From positions 3,449,717 through 3,513,716 of the forward strand of contig CM057150.1 in the NCBI GenBank assembly GCA_029964075.1: a DNA stretch of 64,000 bases. Direction: 5' to 3'. The stretch comes from Patiria pectinifera. Its lineage: Eukaryota; Echinodermata; Asteroidea; Valvatida; Asterinidae. The notes under the pieces are model-generated. The model did not search any database, was not told the origin of the DNA, and saw only the letters and a program-made list of their open reading frames with translations. Of the stretch, positions 60,801-64,000 are shown piece after piece. Position 1 is the stretch's first letter. Each line of letters begins with the position of its first letter. The position numbers were made by a program, and so were the translations under genes.

Positions 60801-63800
60801 ATCGTCGCCCTTCAAGCAGCGGTCGTCTCGGCTTGGCAAGGCCAAGGCTAGGATCAAGCTGCCCACGCGACGCGGCACTATCAAGGTCTTCACTAACAGA
60901 CCCATGAGCCGGGCCCAGCGGATACAGATGGAGAAAGAGAAGGTGGGAATTATAATAGTGAAATACAGCTGGACTTATAGCATTATTCGTTGTTTTGACG
61001 GGGCTTTGGCGCCTGCTGTCTACTACGTGAGCAATGGTTCACTTTGCTTGTGATTAACTTGTAAACAACTCGTGAACACACCCAGCCTTACAAAGGGAGG
61101 GTTCCCGTGGCCAGGAAGAAACCTGGAAAATTTTATCTTCAATTTCCAGTCTGGAAAAGTCATGGAAATTTGTGAAATATGATGAAAGCCACAAAAAAGT
61201 CAAGGAATTTTTGAGAACCTTTTTTGGGGGGGGGGGGCATAAAATTAGGCCTACATTATACTTGAAATCGTCCACACTGCTCCGGGATGTCACTGGCTCT
61301 GCCTCAACATATTGACAGTGATTGCGGGATGATTTTGCAGGATTGAGGCAGTGGTCACCCCTCCAAAGACCACATTTGAAAGATGACAGATGATGTTGGA
61401 GGCTGTATTCAATTTTTACACGGAGGCAGTTGGAGGATTTTGCAGGATTGAGGTTGTACCCTAGCAAAAATGCCTAGGGAGTTTAGGGTTAAAGAACTGC
61501 ACTAGAAAGCAGGAGGTCGTGGGTTCGAGTCCCACCCGAGTGATTTTTGCCAAACTTTCATTCGGGAGGTAACACACCGAGTGTAGAGTGTTTAAACGTC
61601 GGTGACGGGCAAAACCTAATTTGAACTTTCATACGTATTGTATGTTTTCTCTAAAAGTGAACCTTCGCCCAATCTGAATCAACTGACAAGAATCCTTTGC
61701 GCCCTGGGACCAGCTTTACTAGCCCTGCCTCGTCTTGGTTTTCACGTTGTGGGTCAGAAAATATTTACGTTGTTTTACTTTCCTTCTTGATTTCCAGGCC
61801 AAGTTACGCAAGTTGGAAGCCAACAGGACCAGCTCGTCTAGCCTGACCGTGGCCAAGTTGAAAGCCAAGCCCCAGATAGAGCCGCTGAAGATTACCCATC
61901 ATCGTATCAACATTGACTTCAAGGTAATAGATATCAATAATGCCACCATCACCCAGATTACCAGTGTTAAGGATGCGACATTTAAACTTTTAAACAAAAC
62001 AAAACTATAAATCTGTTTACAAACTTTGCAAAACATTTAAACAAACCTTAATTACATAAAAAGGGACCTACGTTCATGTCATCTTCCGTTGAGTTAAACA
62101 TACATGTAAATAGCACAAATAATTAACACTATTTTGTGTAACAATGTTAACGCACCACATTTTTCTTCTCAAGGGCCAGGCTAACGTTCTCCGTCTCATT
62201 GAGACAATGACTGACTGAGTCACCGAGTGTAAATAATGTCCTAAACTGAGGTTTTGGGGTGCAGTTCGACTCGTCAAACCTGGTCTCTTTTTAATTGGGA
62301 GAGAAACTTTCAATGCATTAAATTCGTTTTCAATTGCATCATTTCAGGAGGATTATGACATTGAGACAGCGTGGCAGCGCGGCATTGCCATCCTGTCGTC
62401 AGAGCCGATGGTACCCCGCACTGTGTGTTACCTATGCAGCAGCACTGGCAAACATGAGGTATGCAATCGCATATATGTGAACGATTTCAAGATATTTTGA
62501 TGAGTCGAATTCACCGTACATTTCACGTGCAATTTGTCATAAGTTACAATTAGTTTTAATCATTATAAGGCCAAAAAAAAACCCAGTCGGTCTCTGGTCA
62601 GACTGAAGTTTCGGAATTGATGCGGCGACGCGTTTTTTTTTATTTATTTTTTATTTTTCAAGCTTGAATTGCACAGTCAGACAAGGTGGGTACTATTTTG
62701 CTTTTTTGTGTCCTCATTATACATTGGTGTCCTCCATAATTTGCCTTGGTGCCCTTTATCATTTGCCTTGGTGCAATTTCCCCATTCCTTGGTGCTCCTT
62801 GGTACAAAAATTTGAGGAGGTGCGGCAATATAGGGCGCTGTTGTAGCTTCCGTGTTAATTTGAAGGAAAAAAAGGTTAAAATTGACGTGTGCGCTGACCA
62901 GAGACCGAGTATTTTTGTTTTGGCCTAACAAACAATATTCAGATCTACTTAAAAAAACATGAACACTAAAACAAGCAAAAAATATGGAGATAAATGAGTA
63001 TCCATCATCATTTCCTATGGTTGACTCCCACAGCTGATCTACTGCAACGTTTGCTGCGAGCCCTTCCACTCGTTCTGCCTGGAGGAGTATGAGCGCCCTC
63101 TAGAGGGGGAGAAGGAGAACTGGTGCTGCCGACACTGCAAGTTCTGCCACGTGTGTGGAAGGCAAGACAAGGTGAATGCCTTTTGCTTACATTTTTCGGT
63201 TATGCGAAGTCAAGAATTGTATCCTTAAAGGGAATATACATCATTTGCTTTTGCTGTAATTTTCAGAAATGGATGGAATTGGGGGGTTGGAAATATATAG
63301 CAAATATAGTTACACTGACTTTTTTGAGGTTTTGGGTTCGAAAATGCTATAAAAACCAAGAAAAACAATCATTTTCCTGTAGTCTGGTTCCCTGACTCCA
63401 TTTAAGAAGAAACAGAGCAGTTTACATATATTGGGGAATTGTAAGGTCAGGGAACCAGTCTAGCTGGCTTGTACCCGTTCATAGGTGTGTAATCGATTGC
63501 AAACAAGTGCGATGGTCAACTGGGGCCAGTATTTGAAAAAAAGCCAGTTTTTTTCCAACGCTGATCGGCCAATCAGCGTTGGAAATTGATTCAAAAATAC
63601 CACTTTTCTTGAAAATGACAGTATACCAGGCGCCATGATTTTACAGGATGCTTTACACTGTCATTCACTAACAGTCCAGCAAGGTATTTGATGTTTGCAA
63701 ATGTTGTATTTTCCCTTTAAAGTAGTGATAAATCTACATGCTGAAAGCTTCCCTCAGGTCAACCTTGGCTTTTTTTACGACCTGAGTGATATTAAGACGA

Positions 63801-64000
63801 TCGGCGTACATATACATGTAGTGTGCTTCTGATCCCTTACTCTCTCGAATACGACTCAAGAAATAGTTTTGGTATACCTCCTACAAAACTTTGTTGCTGT
63901 TTGCAGCTCTTGACGTGCGACAAATGCCACAGCAGTTACCACCCGGAATGCCTGGGACCCAACTATCCAACCAAACCATCCAAAAGGAGAAAGATATGGG
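48690..64000 (+). CDS. KMT2A: KMT2A/KMT2B (MLL/trithorax) H3K4 methyltransferase, N-terminal part
   Basis: This is a nuclear chromatin regulator that methylates H3K4 through a C-terminal SET domain lying beyond the window. Exons: 48690-48857, 52040-54080, 55034-55104, 56735-56933, 57861-58146, 59503-59550, 59704-59753, 60683-60942, 61798-61923, 62348-62458, 63034-63171 and 63907 onward. All phases agree and give about 1197 residues. In order: menin-binding motif (residues 4-11), FxGF motif (57-69), basic patches, a charged helix (about 217-306), SSRIIK block (about 500), acidic patch (about 543-560), GPRIKHVCRRA block, CXXC zinc finger (about 900-945), PHD1 and the start of PHD2. Invertebrates usually carry one gene for vertebrate KMT2A and KMT2B, so the symbol stands for that co-orthologue. 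Confidence 0.96.
49144..49598. mobile_element. 455 bp foldback element
   Basis: GCCAATTTACTGGA at the left is the exact inverse of TCCAGTAAATTGGC at the right. The arms of roughly 200 bp pair almost throughout, including GGCAGCACTTTCTGATTAGCC and its inverse. The loop is about 60 bp. Confidence 0.85.
49979..50120. mobile_element. partial copy of the foldback element
   Basis: ACTGGACTACCTCCGTAAAT and AAAGGCCACAC recur here, then CACTCACCCTC. Only one arm is present. Confidence 0.65.
50940..51020 (-). other. tRNA-like sequence (SINE head or pseudo-tRNA)
   Basis: Minus-strand A box TTGGTCTAGTGGATAAG and B box GGGTTCGATCC, with CTCATGA in the anticodon-loop position. The outer stem is imperfect, so I do not call a working tRNA. 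Confidence 0.5.
52040..54080 (+). CDS. KMT2A: KMT2A exon 2, large disordered N-terminal exon
   Basis: It starts after a CTTGCCTCCAACAG acceptor in phase 0 with EEEFDGFTLDDGE, resembling the KMT2A EDEQFLGFGSDEE motif that binds LEDGF/p75. It then has SIKIKLLPDGKKAKIVRHRR, which aligns with the third human AT-hook region but lacks the Gly-Arg-Pro core. Next comes a Lys/Arg/Glu-rich helix of about 90 residues, TDVAARQILARAK, SARSSRIIKPCKRYLEN (human SAISSRIIKTPRRFIED) and an acidic EELDDTSLFADVSSDDD patch. The exon ends at GCTG before GTAAGC in phase 1. The frame stays open to 54205, but that tail is SINE-flanked and does not fit the next acceptor. Confidence 0.92.
54246..54365 (+). mobile_element. 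tRNA-derived SINE (family 3)
   Basis: A box GCTCGGTGGTCGAGTGGTA, B box GGGTTGAGTCCC and tail ACTCGGGAGGTAACACACTG. It lies in KMT2A intron 2 and is a relative of 26665-26782. Confidence 0.7.
55034..55104 (+). CDS. KMT2A: KMT2A exon 3
   Basis: The acceptor TTTTTTTCTCCAACAG enters in phase 1; the donor GTAGGA leaves in phase 0. It encodes VSKQMVEAMEADMSPEQTAD, then KPSK. There is no domain; it is a linker joined by phase and position. Confidence 0.75.
55425..55965 (+). repeat. GGAGGATTTTGCAGGATTGAGG repeat family, copy 1
   Basis: Multiple spaced copies of GGAGGATTTTGCAGGATT are seen, with CACTGCTCCAGGATGTCACT and GGCAGTGGTCACCCCTCC shared with 61262-61492. It lies in KMT2A intron 3. Confidence 0.65.
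56735..56933 (+). CDS. KMT2A: KMT2A exon 4, GPRIKHVCRRA block
   Basis: The acceptor is GGCTTTTTTTTCACAG and the donor GTATGT. It encodes GPRIKHVCRRAPVALGLEVA, then FPDPSVSSECTLSALP, which aligns with human GPRIKHVCRRAAVALG...FPDDMPTLSALP, the conserved stretch upstream of the CXXC domain. Confidence 0.95.
56940..57083. repeat. GCATGC-ended repeat, copy 1
   Basis: CAGGCATGCAACTTTCCTC at the left and TGTTGCATGCCTG at the right are inverse ends. A second copy is at 57214-57362. Confidence 0.65.
57214..57362. repeat. GCATGC-ended repeat, copy 2
   Basis: It repeats GGGCATGCAACTTTCC, TGATTTCCTCGTTTTT and ACTGTACAAAGTC of 56940-57083 and closes TTTTGCATGCCTG. Confidence 0.65.
57861..58146 (+). CDS. 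KMT2A: KMT2A exon 5, first half of CXXC finger
   Basis: The acceptor is TTTCCTATGTCCTAG and the donor GTAAGT, phase 1 to 2. After a basic segment (SKYSRKNRGANYKKIRQALL) it encodes KRQKCGECEPCQQKEDCGIC and EFC, supplying the first six zinc-binding cysteines. Confidence 0.96.
58320..58605 (+). mobile_element. GTCGGCCA-end family copy in KMT2A intron 5
   Basis: It shares CTGTTGAATGGGATGGTGCC with the copy at 45395-45733 and ends ATGGCCGACTTGTGAATAA. Confidence 0.6.
59009..59331. mobile_element. 323 bp TIR element in KMT2A intron 5
   Basis: GGCCAAGTTCGGGCAAGGAC at the left and GTCCTTGCGCGAACTTGGCC at the right are near-perfect inverses. Confidence 0.8.
59503..59550 (+). CDS. KMT2A: KMT2A exon 6, CXXC KFGG segment
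   Basis: 48 bases, phase 2 to 2, encoding LDKLKFGGPNKKRQAC. KFGG is the signature of the CXXC fold. The DNA-reading loop reads KRQ where human KMT2A has KKQ. Confidence 0.95.
59704..59753 (+). CDS. KMT2A: KMT2A exon 7, end of CXXC finger
   Basis: Phase 2 to 1. It encodes HRKCWNPRYKSQVLQE and so supplies the eighth zinc-binding Cys. Confidence 0.95.
59887..60366. mobile_element. 480 bp TIR element in KMT2A intron 7
   Basis: AAAGGGGCACTAGGTCCTG at the left and CAGGACGTAGTGTCCCTTT at the right are near-inverses. The internal ORF shows no transposase. Confidence 0.7.
60683..60942 (+). CDS. KMT2A: KMT2A exon 8, basic linker after CXXC
   Basis: The acceptor is CCCTGCTCTGTAG and the donor GTGGGA, phase 1 to 0. 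It is Lys/Arg-rich (SSRLGKAKARIKLPTRRGTI) with no known domain, in the position of the long linker between CXXC and PHD1. Confidence 0.85.
61262..61492 (+). repeat. GGAGGATTTTGCAGGATTGAGG repeat family, copy 2
   Basis: It matches the copy at 55740-55965 (GGAGGATTTTGCAGGATTG, GCAGTGGTCACCCCTCC). Confidence 0.65.
61495..61600 (+). mobile_element. tRNA-derived SINE (family 3), 5'-truncated
   Basis: B box GGGTTCGAGTCCC and tail TTCGGGAGGTAACACACCG, but no A box. Confidence 0.65.
61798..61923 (+). CDS. KMT2A: KMT2A exon 9
   Basis: The acceptor is CCTTCTTGATTTCCAG and the donor GTAATA, phase 0 to 0. It ends ITHHRINIDFK, matching human HRIRVDFK just before PHD1. Confidence 0.92.
62348..62458 (+). 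CDS. KMT2A: KMT2A exon 10, start of PHD1
   Basis: Phase 0 to 0. It encodes EDYDIETAWQRGIAILSSEP, then RTVCYLCSSTGKHE with the first Cys pair of PHD1 (human VVCFLCASSGHVE). Confidence 0.96.
62569..62925. mobile_element. GGCC-A(n) MITE, copy B2
   Basis: It starts GGCCAAAAAAAAACCCAGTC and ends TGTTTTGGCC, with inner GGTCTCTGGTCAG / CTGACCAGAGACC arms. It shares most of its interior with 42146-42532 and lies in KMT2A intron 10. Confidence 0.85.
63034..63171 (+). CDS. KMT2A: KMT2A exon 11, PHD1 body
   Basis: It encodes LIYCNVCCEPFHSFCLEEYE, then NWCCRHCKFCHVCGRQDK: the remaining Cys and His ligands of PHD1 followed by the first ligands of PHD2. Nearly identical to human KMT2A. Confidence 0.97.
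63225..63720. mobile_element. TTAA-flanked MITE, copy C
   Basis: It begins TTAAAGGGAATATACATC and ends GTATTTTCCCTTTAA. Relatives are at 24962 and 39270. It lies in KMT2A intron 11. Confidence 0.75.
63907..64000 (+). CDS. KMT2A: KMT2A exon 12, PHD2 (cut by window edge)
   Basis: The acceptor is TGCTGTTTGCAG, phase 0. It encodes LLTCDKCHSSYHPECLGPNY, then PTKPSKRRKIW, matching human PHD2. The exon or gene continues off the right edge. Confidence 0.96.

Noticed and set aside
62677..63069. Minus-strand 130-codon frame
   Set aside because: It covers a MITE and is antisense to the PHD1 exon.

Overview
This is a gene-sparse, AT-rich window from an animal nuclear genome. Its genes have GT-AG introns, and the rest is crowded with short palindromic transposons, tRNA-derived SINEs, G-runs and scattered TACATGTAC, TAGGCCTA and CCGGTA words. 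Those habits, the invertebrate-style exon sizes and the protein divergence from human suggest a non-vertebrate deuterostome, most likely an echinoderm or hemichordate. That assignment is inference, not proof. A 500-N gap lies at 34692-35191.

Two genes are recognised with confidence and one family assignment is good. (1) Minus strand, 249-27973: the 5' half of a DIXDC1 (Ccd1) homologue. It has two alternative first coding exons (27896-27973 and 14021-14242), three exons that build the calponin-homology (CH) domain (3371-3500, 2573-2698, 1497-1743) and one further exon (249-329). The coiled coil and DIX domain lie beyond the left edge. (2) Minus strand, 40584-46234: a small multi-pass membrane protein of the TMEM272-like family in at least six exons; one internal exon is probably unfound. 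(3) Plus strand, 48690 to the right edge: the N-terminal 1197 or so residues of a KMT2A/KMT2B (MLL/trithorax) histone H3K4 methyltransferase. Twelve exons carry a menin-binding motif, an LEDGF-binding-like FxGF motif, a long charged helix, a CXXC zinc finger, PHD1 and the start of PHD2. All splice phases in the KMT2A and DIXDC1 models are consistent.

Layout: 1-28 kb is DIXDC1 exons in huge introns. 28-40.5 kb is intergenic, with the assembly gap, several palindromic elements and at most a tiny spliced ORF (36158-37458). 40.5-46.2 kb is the TMEM272-like gene. About 2.5 kb of divergent intergenic DNA follows, then KMT2A runs off the window. DIXDC1 and KMT2A both map to human 11q23, so the linkage seen here may be ancestral.

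The most unusual non-genic structure is a head-to-tail pair of nearly identical 2.7 kb elements (3801-6531 and 6537-9255). Both are bounded by inverted repeats and peppered with a short word (TTCCGTCCGACATG) in both orientations. No transposase is recognisable in them. They look like a non-autonomous DNA transposon family with iterated internal binding-site-like repeats. No prokaryotic-type system, CRISPR array or operon is present.
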